10,674 nucleotides of DNA, from positions 1 to 10,674 of the forward strand of contig JAMOQA010000369.1 in the NCBI GenBank assembly GCA_027064265.1, in the 5' to 3' direction. Below the pieces are notes generated by a model. The model was not told the origin of the DNA and ran no database searches. It saw only the letters and a program-made list of their open reading frames with translations. Source of the stretch: Acidobacteriota bacterium. Its GTDB lineage: Bacteria; Acidobacteriota; Polarisedimenticolia; J045. Shown here in pieces: positions 1 to 6,161 of this stretch. Position 1 is the first letter of the stretch; each line of letters starts with the position of its first letter. The position numbers and the translations under genes are program-made.

Positions 1-246
1 GCCCCTACGGGAACCCGCGAGGCGGGCAACGCGTAGGGGTCGAGCGTGCTCGACCCGTGTCGCGCGAAGCGCGACCAACCATGGCGGCCCTGTGGGCCGC
101 GCCGGGCGCAGCACGCTGCGCCCCTACGGGAACCCGCGAGGCGGGCAACGCGTAGGGGTCGAGCGTGCTCGACCCGTGTCGCGCGAAGCGCGACCAACCA
201 TGGCGGCCCTGTGGGCCGCGCCGGGCGCAGCACGCTGCGCCCCTAC
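1..246. repeat. 119-bp tandem repeat made of consecutive hairpins, 2 copies plus 8 bp
   Basis: Copies lie at 1-119 and 120-238 and are identical base for base; a third starts at 239 and diverges after 8 bp. The window begins at a unit boundary, so more copies may lie to the left. Each unit is almost wholly inverted repeats (copy 1 coordinates): outer stem 2-9 with 32-39 enclosing a small hairpin 14-18/22-26; 37-45 with 48-56; 59-65 with 69-75 (GAA loop); 84-90 with 94-100 (TGT loop); and 104-112 with 115-123, running into the next copy. The first and second stems share bases 37-39, so they compete. There are no spacers and no convincing reading frame. A diverged copy occurs at 8231-8368. It is probably a REP/BIME-like or MITE-like intergenic element; no transposase is visible. 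Confidence 0.93.
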
Positions 247-389
247 AGGTTGACCGGGGTGCCGGGGCACGCGGGGGTCCGGGGTGGCGCGCGTGGCGCG
301 GACAAGGTGAGGGCCGGTCCCCGGCGGGGGACCGGCCCGTATGCCCGGGGGGCTTTCGTTCCGCCCCGGGGGTCTTCACGAGGTGCAGG
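247..389. other. Non-coding 3' flank of the envelope operon
   Basis: This stretch lies between the hairpin repeat and the end of the last operon gene. I see no coding frame or RNA gene in it. Its only structure is the pair of GC-rich hairpins described separately at 311-370. Confidence 0.6.
311..370 (-). terminator. Hairpin pair, probable operon terminator
   Basis: A perfect 12-bp stem pairs 311-322 with 327-338 around a 4-nt loop. A second stem pairs 344-350 with 364-370, with an alternative register at 349-353/363-367. On the minus strand they follow the stop codon at 390-392 by about 20 and 50 nt, the position expected for transcript 3'-end structures. Neither is followed by a clear T-run on the minus strand, so this is not a textbook intrinsic terminator. 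It may act as a transcript-stabilising hairpin or a GC-rich-genome terminator. Confidence 0.5.
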
Positions 390-1481
390 TCAGAACCGCA
401 GGGTGTAGGTGCTCCCCGGCGGCGTCGTGATGTACAGGAAGATCGGCTGCCCCTCCTTCACGTAGTCGAGCTTCTCGGGCTCCGTGCGGAGGGTGACCTC
501 GGAGTTCTGCTCCACCGTGATCTTGTCCGGCAGGCGCCGGTTGCAGGTCTTCGGCGGGTGCACCCGGTAGGTCCCGTAGGGGATCGCCTGGAGCTCCTTG
601 ATCGGGAGCCCGTTCAGCGTAAACCGGGGGATGCACCGGTCGTCCTGCGAGGCGAGCTCGAAGGAGAAGGTGTTCGGGTTCAGGATGATCGGGTCGGGCA
701 CGCCGCCCTTGAGCAGGCGGAACTCCAGCGGGTGGATCGTCTGGTCGCTGGACTCGACCCGGTAGGTCCCCGGCGGCAACACCACGCGGAACTCCTCGAG
801 CCCGGCGGCCACCCGCTCCTGGAAGCGCTTTGCCGCCAGGTCGAACGCCGCCTGGGAGAAGGCGTCCGTGCGCCCGCCGATCCGCTTGAGGTAGAGGGTC
901 TTCCGCTGGTCCGGGGTGTACTCCCGTACCTTGAAGCGGGTGACGACGCCGGCCGCCCAGAAGTGCTTGAGGTCCTCGACCGCCTGCCGCGGAGAGACGA
1001 TCTCGAAGACCATCTCGCCCGCTTCCGGGAGCAGTCCCGGCCGGCCGGCGCGCTCGATCTGCTCCTCCCACTCGACGGGATCGTAGCCGAGCATGTCGAT
1101 CACCTTCTCGTACTGGGTGATCGAGCCCTCGAGGTCCACGCCCCGGGCGTGCATCAGGGCCGCCTCGAAGTGGGCCTTGGCGACGACCTTGGTGATCTCG
1201 TCGAGCGCCCGGTGGTCGTCGATGAAGAGCTTGTCGGTGGCGTAGCGGTTGTCGAGCTCCTTGACGTACTGCTCGACGTCGTAGAGCGCGGCCTCGACCT
1301 GCTCGCGGGTCACCCCCTCGCCCTGGAGCAGGACGTGGTAGCTGGTGATCGCCCGGTAGAGGTCATGGACGCGCTCGAGCTCCGCCTGGACCGGGTCCAT
1401 CCCGGCCCGGGCCGCTGGCAGCGCCGCGAGCACCACCGCGGCCGCCGCGACGAGGACGACGAACTTCCCGTGCCTCAGCAT
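390..1481 (-). CDS. Secreted hypothetical protein, helical N-terminus and beta-rich C-terminus
   Basis: This is a 363-residue protein of unrecognised family. Residues 1-26 form a signal peptide (basic start, Ala/Val-rich core, likely cut after ARA). Residues about 28-145 are charged and helical and could be degenerate TPR-like helices; the rest looks beta-rich. Two PxGTYRV-type motifs (238-242 and 303-307) and a closing PPGSTYTL resemble PEGA or carboxypeptidase-regulatory-like beta domains, which often occur in bacterial envelope proteins, but the match is weak. Cys283 and Cys313 could form a disulfide after export. The ATG at 1479-1481 has an AGGGGAG Shine-Dalgarno about 8 nt upstream and sits 4 bp after the stop of the TPR gene, so it is the last gene of the operon. 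Its role is inferred only from context: a periplasmic or surface partner of the ExbBD machine. Confidence 0.85.
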   Translation of the reverse strand: MLRHGKFVVLVAAAAVVLAALPAARAGMDPVQAELERVHDLYRAITSYHVLLQGEGVTREQVEAALYDVEQYVKELDNRYATDKLFIDDHRALDEITKVVAKAHFEAALMHARGVDLEGSITQYEKVIDMLGYDPVEWEEQIERAGRPGLLPEAGEMVFEIVSPRQAVEDLKHFWAAGVVTRFKVREYTPDQRKTLYLKRIGGRTDAFSQAAFDLAAKRFQERVAAGLEEFRVVLPPGTYRVESSDQTIHPLEFRLLKGGVPDPIILNPNTFSFELASQDDRCIPRFTLNGLPIKELQAIPYGTYRVHPPKTCNRRLPDKITVEQNSEVTLRTEPEKLDYVKEGQPIFLYITTPPGSTYTLRF

Positions 1482-1485
1482 CGTC

Positions 1486-2775
1486 TCAGCTCCCCTGGCC
1501 TTCCGCCTCGATCTGGGCCGCCTTGGCCGAGAGCCCGAACTGGCGGAGGATGTTCACGTAGTTCTGCCGGAACGGCTGGAGCTCGGCGCCCTGGTACTTG
1601 CGCCGCGCCTTGTCGTAGGCCTTCTCCGCGTGGAGGAGGGCGTTGATCTTGTCGCCGAAGTTCGCCTCCGCCCGGGAGAGGTCGAAGTAGGCGACCTCGT
1701 CGCCGTCCCACTCGAAGGACGTCGCCTCCCTGGCGGCCTTCAGCGCCTCCTCGTACCGGCCCCGGTTGTAGTGGGCGTACGAGATTACGTGGAGGCTCGT
1801 CCCGTACTGGGCCTGGATGTCCGGGTTCTCGGGGTCGAGCTTGAAGGCCATCCGCCCGTACTCGACGGCCTTCAGCTTGTAGGCATGCCCGTCCTGGCGG
1901 GAGGCGTAGTCCGCCATCTGGCGGTAGATCTCCGCCCGCTCCTTGTAGCCGCGGGTCGCCTGGGCGGCCTGCCGGAACACCTCGAGGACCTCGTCCGCGG
2001 ACGCCTTGCCGGCGTTCATCATGTCGAGGCCGGTCTGCCAGAGGACCCCGGCGAGGACGTTGCCGTCGTCGAAGCCGACGACGCGGTAGAGCTGGGCGAA
2101 CCGGTCGTCGTACTTCGAGCCGAAGCCGAGCCGGCAGGCCTCGCGGACGCGGACCAGGTAGACCTGGGGCACCCGCGAGTGGCGGGCCATCTCGAAGCAG
2201 CGGTTGATGTAGAGGAGCACGTACTTGACGAACGCCGTGTACTCCTCGCTGTCCCGCGGCTTGTCCTGCAGCTCCTCGGCCCGGGCGAGCAGCGCCTTGT
2301 AGAGGTACCAGCTCGCCTGGTTCTCGAGGGCCAGGTCCCGGAAGTGCTCGTGCTTGAGCTTCTCGAAGTAGGCCGACCCGAGGATGTTGTACTTGAAGAA
2401 CGGGTCGTCCTGCAGGATCTTCAGCGAGGCCTGCATCGCCCCGAGCACGTCCTTGTCGTAGTCCCACTTGAACGTGTCGGGGTTCTGTTTCCAGATCTCG
2501 AACTTCGCGTGTCCGCCGATGAAGGCGACGAGCGCGAAGTCCGCGCCGGCGTGGGGCAGCCCCTGGGCGTCCAGGGCGCTGACGAACGCGTCGGCGGCCT
2601 CGGCCGCGGCGGTCCAGTTGCGCTGGTTGTACGCGTCGACCGCCGCCTGGCGCAGCGTCTCGAAGTCGACCGCGGGGGCCTCCTCGGCCAGCGCCGGCAG
2701 GAGCGCGGCGAGGGCGAGGGCGAGCACCAGCGGCCCGATCACGGGCAGAGTCGGACGGCAGGTTCCCTTTCTCAC
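1486..2775 (-). CDS. Secreted tetratricopeptide-repeat protein
   Basis: The protein has 429 residues. A signal peptide spans about 1-30 (hydrophobic core 12-28, cut after ALA). The mature chain is nearly all helical. TPR-like helix pairs are clearest near 44-68 and in 300-395, for example the NRGRYEEALKAAREA segment around 337-351. TPRs are protein-docking scaffolds, and exported TPR proteins commonly sit beside Tol/Exb-type motors. The GTG start (2773-2775) overlaps the TGA of the upstream TonB-like gene as GTGA, and a GAGGTG Shine-Dalgarno lies just upstream, so the two are translationally coupled. A longer reading from other starts would lose the signal peptide and is not credible. The binding partner is unknown; the TonB-like protein or the beta-rich protein downstream is a reasonable inference. 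Confidence 0.88.
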   Translation of the reverse strand: MRKGTCRPTLPVIGPLVLALALAALLPALAEEAPAVDFETLRQAAVDAYNQRNWTAAAEAADAFVSALDAQGLPHAGADFALVAFIGGHAKFEIWKQNPDTFKWDYDKDVLGAMQASLKILQDDPFFKYNILGSAYFEKLKHEHFRDLALENQASWYLYKALLARAEELQDKPRDSEEYTAFVKYVLLYINRCFEMARHSRVPQVYLVRVREACRLGFGSKYDDRFAQLYRVVGFDDGNVLAGVLWQTGLDMMNAGKASADEVLEVFRQAAQATRGYKERAEIYRQMADYASRQDGHAYKLKAVEYGRMAFKLDPENPDIQAQYGTSLHVISYAHYNRGRYEEALKAAREATSFEWDGDEVAYFDLSRAEANFGDKINALLHAEKAYDKARRKYQGAELQPFRQNYVNILRQFGLSAKAAQIEAEGQGS

Positions 2776-4148
2776 GATGCACCTCGGGCGTAGCGATAGA
2801 GAGCGCTCCGCGCGCTCTCGGCTTCCTGGACCTTGGAGACCACGGGCCTCGCTCCCTTCGACCGGGCGACGAACAGGGCGACCAGGCCGTCGTCGGTCGG
2901 GACGATGACGTGCACGATCCCGTCGCGGTAGCGGATGATCAGGCTCTTCCCGTCCCGCTCCACGGAGACCACCTCGTCGTTCGGGCCACCCCGCCAGGAG
3001 CCGAGCTTCCGGGTCTGCCGGACCAGGTCCGAGATCTCCGGGAGCAGCAGGTTCCAGCGGGCGGCCTCGGTGGAGCGCTGGCCCAGGTCGTTGACCGAGA
3101 CCAGCGGCAGCCCGTACTTCCGCGCGAGCATCGCCCGGATCCCCTCGATCCGGGCCGCGCGGCGGGAGACCACCTTCCCGGGGGCGGTGCTCCCCACCGG
3201 CGCATCGGCCGCGGCCACCGAGTACTTGAGCCCCGGCACGCCGCCCTTCGTGGCGGCGAGGCGCGGGGCGGCCCCCTTGCGGGTCGCCTTCCGCGGCGAC
3301 GCGACGGCAACCTCCGGGGCGTTCCCCGGGTTCGCGTCGTAGACGACGCGGGTGCCGGTGACCGCGCCGGAAACCGCCACCGGCGCGGCCCGGTTCGGCC
3401 GGGCGGTGTTGCCCCGTGGCACGTCCACCGCCGGCGCGTCGAGGGCCGGCTTCACCGCCACCCCGGTCTTCAGCTGCTGGGAGACCGGCAGCAGGCTCGG
3501 CCGGTCGGCCTTCCGGGCGCTCGGCCGGGGGGTGGCGACGTCCACGTCGGGGGCGTCCACGTCGTGGAACGTCTCGACGGTGGCCGCGGCGACGCGGATC
3601 TCCTGCACGTCGGCCTTCCGCGGGACGAGCTTCGGGACGGTCACCTCCACGTCCTCGACCGGCTTCGCGATCTCGTCGGGCAGCTTCTCGACGGCGACCT
3701 TCGGCAGGTCGGGACGGGGCTTCCGTTCCCGGGGCACCTCGACCTCGGGCACCTCCACCCGGGCGCGCAGGTCGAGGGGCCGGGCGTCGGCGTCGAGCTT
3801 CACCTGGCGCTCCTGCCGCTGCTCCCGGGGAATCTCGATCTCCGGTTCCTCGAGCATCGGCTTCAGCTCGACGACCTTCTGCACCTCCGGCTCGGGAGGC
3901 GGCTCCGGCCGGGGCTTCGGTTTCGGTTTCGGCTTCGGCCGGGGCGGGAGGGGCGGCGGCGGGGGAAGGGTGTCCGGCGGGACGCGGACGATCTTCACCG
4001 GCCGGGGCTCCGGTTCCCGCGGCTGCTCCCGCTCGAGGAGGCGCGGGATCCAGTCCGCGGGAACCAGGAACAGCGCCGTCGCCAGCGCGAGGCAGATACT
4101 CGCGTAGCGATAGAAGCGTTCCCGGCCGAGCTGTTCCCTCGGGGTCAT
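2772..4148 (-). CDS. TonB-like periplasm-spanning transducer with repeat linker
   Basis: The protein has 458 residues. A single N-terminal membrane segment (about 16-30) leaves a short cytoplasmic tail, the TonB/TolA topology. It is followed by a Pro-rich stretch with a run of Lys-Pro pairs (62-87), which is typical of TonB linkers. Residues 131-333 contain degenerate repeats with V-x-V, PR and RK motifs; Ala-Pro recurs exactly every 39 residues at 199, 238, 277 and 316. Residues 330-381 look helical and 391-429 look like a small beta domain. I do not see a canonical TonB C-terminal domain, so the outer partner is probably not a standard TonB-dependent receptor. The ATG overlaps the exbD-like stop (ATGA), and a GAGAGG sequence lies about 11 nt upstream. 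Position directly after ExbB/ExbD supports the role; the family assignment at the C-terminus is open. Confidence 0.85.
   Translation of the reverse strand: MTPREQLGRERFYRYASICLALATALFLVPADWIPRLLEREQPREPEPRPVKIVRVPPDTLPPPPPLPPRPKPKPKPKPRPEPPPEPEVQKVVELKPMLEEPEIEIPREQRQERQVKLDADARPLDLRARVEVPEVEVPRERKPRPDLPKVAVEKLPDEIAKPVEDVEVTVPKLVPRKADVQEIRVAAATVETFHDVDAPDVDVATPRPSARKADRPSLLPVSQQLKTGVAVKPALDAPAVDVPRGNTARPNRAAPVAVSGAVTGTRVVYDANPGNAPEVAVASPRKATRKGAAPRLAATKGGVPGLKYSVAAADAPVGSTAPGKVVSRRAARIEGIRAMLARKYGLPLVSVNDLGQRSTEAARWNLLLPEISDLVRQTRKLGSWRGGPNDEVVSVERDGKSLIIRYRDGIVHVIVPTDDGLVALFVARSKGARPVVSKVQEAESARSALYRYARGAS
3150..3671 (-). repeat. Repeat-coding segment, about 39 residues per unit
   Basis: Within the TonB-like gene, residues 160-333 are built of degenerate units. 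Ala-Pro occurs at 199-200, 238-239, 277-278 and 316-317, an exact 39-residue period. The units starting at 199 and 277 align without gaps over 17 residues, sharing V-x-V, PR and RK at the same spots. A further unit around 161-198 has the same VEV...P...RKAD pattern at a 35-residue offset. The DNA is not conserved enough to be a recent tandem duplication. Confidence 0.75.
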
Positions 4149-4627
4149 CGCCGCGCGATCCTCTCTTCCTCGAAGATCACCTGGGGCGTCACCCCCCGGT
4201 CGAGGCAGGCCATGATCGCGTTCAGCGCCGCTCCCGCGTACGAGCGCCGATCGGTCGTGATGAACACGTCCACCCCCTCGATGGCCTGCTCGAAGGGCAT
4301 CCCCGGCTTCTTCTCGGCGACCCAGTTCTCGAGGGCGTCCCCGATCTTGCGATATGCCTCCACGGAGTTCGGGTCGTCGACGACGATTTCCTCGTGGTCG
4401 ATGGCGATGCGCGAGTCCGGGTAGATCGTGATGTCGAGGCGCTCCCGCTCCTGCGGGCTCGTCGCCACCGCCTTGTCCGGGTCACGGGAGGGCAGCGCCA
4501 GCTTCTCCCGCACGGTCTTGTCGAAGGAGGACGCGACGAGGAAGAAGATGATCAGGAGGAAGACGACGTCGACCGCCCCCTCGAACCCGTCCTCCGCGTC
4601 GAATCCCCACTTGCCGGCCCGTCGCAC
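4145..4627 (-). CDS. ExbD/TolR family proton-channel subunit
   Basis: The protein has 160 residues, close to the usual ExbD/TolR length (about 140-150). A short cytoplasmic N-terminus leads into one membrane helix (about 18-35) containing Asp20 in AVDVVFLLIIFFLV. In the ExbD/TolR family this membrane Asp is the proton-binding residue essential for function. The periplasmic part carries the usual beta-alpha pattern, ending in a VFITTDRRSYAGA stretch and helix near 119-145. The start is GTG at 4625-4627, chosen because AGGAGG ends 7 nt upstream and partly overlaps the preceding gene's stop codon. The gene is 12 bp after the ExbB-like gene and overlaps the TonB-like gene by 4 bp. It acts in the inner membrane with ExbB to turn proton flow into motion of the TonB-like protein. 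Confidence 0.93.
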   Translation of the reverse strand: MRRAGKWGFDAEDGFEGAVDVVFLLIIFFLVASSFDKTVREKLALPSRDPDKAVATSPQERERLDITIYPDSRIAIDHEEIVVDDPNSVEAYRKIGDALENWVAEKKPGMPFEQAIEGVDVFITTDRRSYAGAALNAIMACLDRGVTPQVIFEEERIARR

Positions 4628-4639
4628 GGCGAGCCCTCC

Positions 4640-5389
4640 TCACCGCGACTCGAAGAGCCGCTGCCAGGCGAGGACCACCTGGTCCTCGCGCCGCCCGATC
4701 GACTGGATCACGAAGGTCTTCATCAGCATCGCGAAGGTCTTGATCACGAGGCCGACGACCGTGGTGATCAGCGCGATCTGGATCGAGGTGGCGAGGTCCG
4801 CCGGAGTGACCGTGTCCTTGATCGAGATCTCGTAGAACGCGGCGACCATCCCGACGGCGGTCCCGAGGAACCCGAGGGCCGGCGCCATGATCGAGGCGAG
4901 GGAGAAGTACATCAGGTTGCGCTTGACCCGGTCGAACTCCTCGTCCTGGATCGCCTGCCAGACCTTGCCCGGGCGCGGGGCGGCGAAGCCGTTCTCCGCG
5001 AGGAACCGGCGGAAGATCGCCCCGAACAGCGTGACGTCGTCCTTGAGCAGCTGCTGGACAGTCGCCATTCGCTGCTCCGGAGGTACGTCCTTCGCGTGGA
5101 GGGCACGCGCCAGCTTCCTCGCCCGCTCCTCGTCGTAGACGTACCGGTCCCGCAGCTCGAACAGGTAGTAGTGGAGGAAGAAGCCGGTGATCAGCGAGAC
5201 CATCACCGCGAAGGCGAACATGATCAGGGCGTTGATCGGCACGACGAAGCGGGTGATCACCCGGGCCATCATGTCGATCATGCTCTCGCCGCGGACGAAG
5301 GAGATGCCCAGGAGCGCGAGAGCGCTGAGGGTGATGGCGAGCAGGAACACCGTCCGTGCGCTCCCCGCCTGCTGGTAGGAACGGTTCAT
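4640..5389 (-). CDS. MotA/TolQ/ExbB family proton-channel subunit
   Basis: The protein has 249 residues. The family signature is plain in 169-220: APALGFLGTAVGMVAAF, then a helix with ALITTVVGL. Thr177 and Thr210 align with the conserved pore threonines of ExbB/TolQ. A cytoplasmic loop of about 85 residues (76-158), highly charged, precedes the last two helices, as in the family. Four hydrophobic segments are visible (13-31, 49-75, 160-187, 199-226), one more than the standard three, so the first is an extra N-terminal membrane segment. The ATG at 5387-5389 has only a weak GGGAG upstream. It lies 84 bp behind the Ig-like gene and 12 bp before exbD. With ExbD it forms the inner-membrane motor. 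Confidence 0.94.
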   Translation of the reverse strand: MNRSYQQAGSARTVFLLAITLSALALLGISFVRGESMIDMMARVITRFVVPINALIMFAFAVMVSLITGFFLHYYLFELRDRYVYDEERARKLARALHAKDVPPEQRMATVQQLLKDDVTLFGAIFRRFLAENGFAAPRPGKVWQAIQDEEFDRVKRNLMYFSLASIMAPALGFLGTAVGMVAAFYEISIKDTVTPADLATSIQIALITTVVGLVIKTFAMLMKTFVIQSIGRREDQVVLAWQRLFESR

Positions 5390-5428
5390 GGCTGTGTCTC
5401 CCGGTTGCAGGACGGTCCCGCGGCCGTT

Positions 5429-5454
5429 CCCGCGCGACGTGTCCGCCGCGCGGG
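5429..5454 (-). other. Hairpin between the Ig-like gene and the ExbB-like gene
   Basis: An 8-bp perfect stem pairs 5429-5436 with 5447-5454 around a 10-nt loop, extended by two G-T pairs. It lies in the 84-bp gap inside the operon, the only sizeable gap between its genes. It could be a processing, stabilising or partial-termination site setting the ratio of first gene to motor genes. It has no T-run, so it is not a strong terminator. Confidence 0.35.
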
Positions 5455-5473
5455 GGGGCCACCACGGGGTCGT

Positions 5474-5938
5474 CTACTGGTCGTTCTCCGGCTTCGTGGT
5501 CGTGCGGACCACCGTCACGCGGTGAAGGTCCGACACGCGCCCGTCGGTGCCGACGGCCCGGATGACCAGGTCGTTGGCGCCGACGCGCGGCAGCCCGGCG
5601 TCCGGCACCTCGAAGTAGGTGCGGAACGGGGCGTCGGTCGCCCCCGCGGGAACCCTGGCGAGCTTCACCAGGTCCTTGGGCTCGGCCGGCCGCAGGAGCG
5701 CGGTCCGCTCGCCGACCGTCACCCGGTCGATCGGCGCGTGCGAGAAGACGACGCCGGTGACCGTCACGAACGCCGCGTCGGTGACGAGCGGCAGCTCGTG
5801 GAGGACGACCCGGGGCCGGAAGATCTCCGTGTTGAACGGGGAGCGGTGCTTCCCGTCCTGCTGCGGATCGGCCGCCAGGGCGAGCGGGATTGCCGTGACC
5901 AGCAAGAGAACGAGCAACGAGCCTCGGACTGCGCGCAC
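5474..5938 (-). CDS. Secreted Ig-like beta-sandwich protein, first gene of the operon
   Basis: This is a 154-residue protein with a GTG start at 5936-5938. A longer frame runs up to 6124, but its extra N-terminus is Arg-rich with no signal; the internal GTG has AAAGGAG 7 nt upstream and begins a clean signal peptide (hydrophobic 8-21, cut near ALAA). The mature part has a VTVTGVVFSHAPIDRVTVG stretch, a middle segment, and a closing GANDLVIRAVGTDGRV...VTVVR. This is the pattern of small Ig-like domains of the glucodextranase-B/Big type, in which a first strand pair leads to G-x-N-x-(I/L)-x-(V/I)-x-A-x-D. Such domains bind proteins or sugars at the surface. Its role in the motor system is inferred from operon position only. 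Confidence 0.85.
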   Translation of the reverse strand: MRAVRGSLLVLLLVTAIPLALAADPQQDGKHRSPFNTEIFRPRVVLHELPLVTDAAFVTVTGVVFSHAPIDRVTVGERTALLRPAEPKDLVKLARVPAGATDAPFRTYFEVPDAGLPRVGANDLVIRAVGTDGRVSDLHRVTVVRTTTKPENDQ

Positions 5939-5945
5939 TTCCCTT

Positions 5946-5952
5946 CTCCTTT
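5946..5952 (-). promoter_or_regulatory. Shine-Dalgarno fixing the GTG start of the Ig-like gene
   Basis: The minus-strand AAAGGAG lies 7 nt before the GTG at 5938. It supports this start over upstream in-frame codons, which have no signal peptide behind them. Confidence 0.75.
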
Positions 5953-5977
5953 CCGGTTCGTCAACCCTCCGAGGGGC

Positions 5978-6006
5978 AATATGGGTCCGGGGAAGGGAGG
6001 AGCAAG
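5978..6006 (-). promoter_or_regulatory. Candidate promoter of the envelope operon
   Basis: On the minus strand CATATT (5978-5983, 4 of 6 matches to the sigma-70 -10) is preceded at 17 bp by CTTGCT (6001-6006), a weak -35. The AT-rich patch stands out in a GC-rich setting. The start would fall near 5971, giving a leader of about 33 nt with the Shine-Dalgarno inside it. The gap 5939-6161 otherwise shows only a loose stem (6063-6068/6081-6086) and no strong terminator for the gene ending at 6162. Confidence 0.3.
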
Positions 6007-6161
6007 CGCCGGGCCGAACCGCTTTCCCCGTCGCGACAACGACTTGGAAACGACTCCGCGCCGGCCGGTTGCGGCGTCGTGACCGGCGATGACGGATCCG
6101 TGCGGAGCTGTTCCGGGACGGCACACCTCGCGCGCGGGCCGGGGCGATCCGGGACCTTCCG

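Noticed and set aside
1..246. CRISPR array
   Set aside because: The 119-bp units abut directly with no variable spacers, and the unit is far longer than a CRISPR repeat.
46..408. Open frames through the hairpin repeat
   Set aside because: They simply read the 119-bp unit (not a multiple of 3) and change frame between copies; there is no Shine-Dalgarno or known motif.
2772..3000. Canonical TonB C-terminal domain
   Set aside because: The last 130 residues do not show the usual TonB pattern (no YP motif or typical strand order); the TonB call rests on topology, linker and context.
3416..6082. Very long plus-strand open frame opposite the envelope operon
   Set aside because: Its translation is low-complexity Arg/Pro/Gly/Asp-rich with no domain, while the minus strand encodes clear ExbB, ExbD and TonB-like proteins. 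It is a GC-rich antisense shadow.
5939..6124. 62-residue N-terminal extension of the Ig-like protein
   Set aside because: It is Arg-rich, would bury the signal peptide internally and includes the candidate promoter; the GTG at 5938 has a good Shine-Dalgarno.
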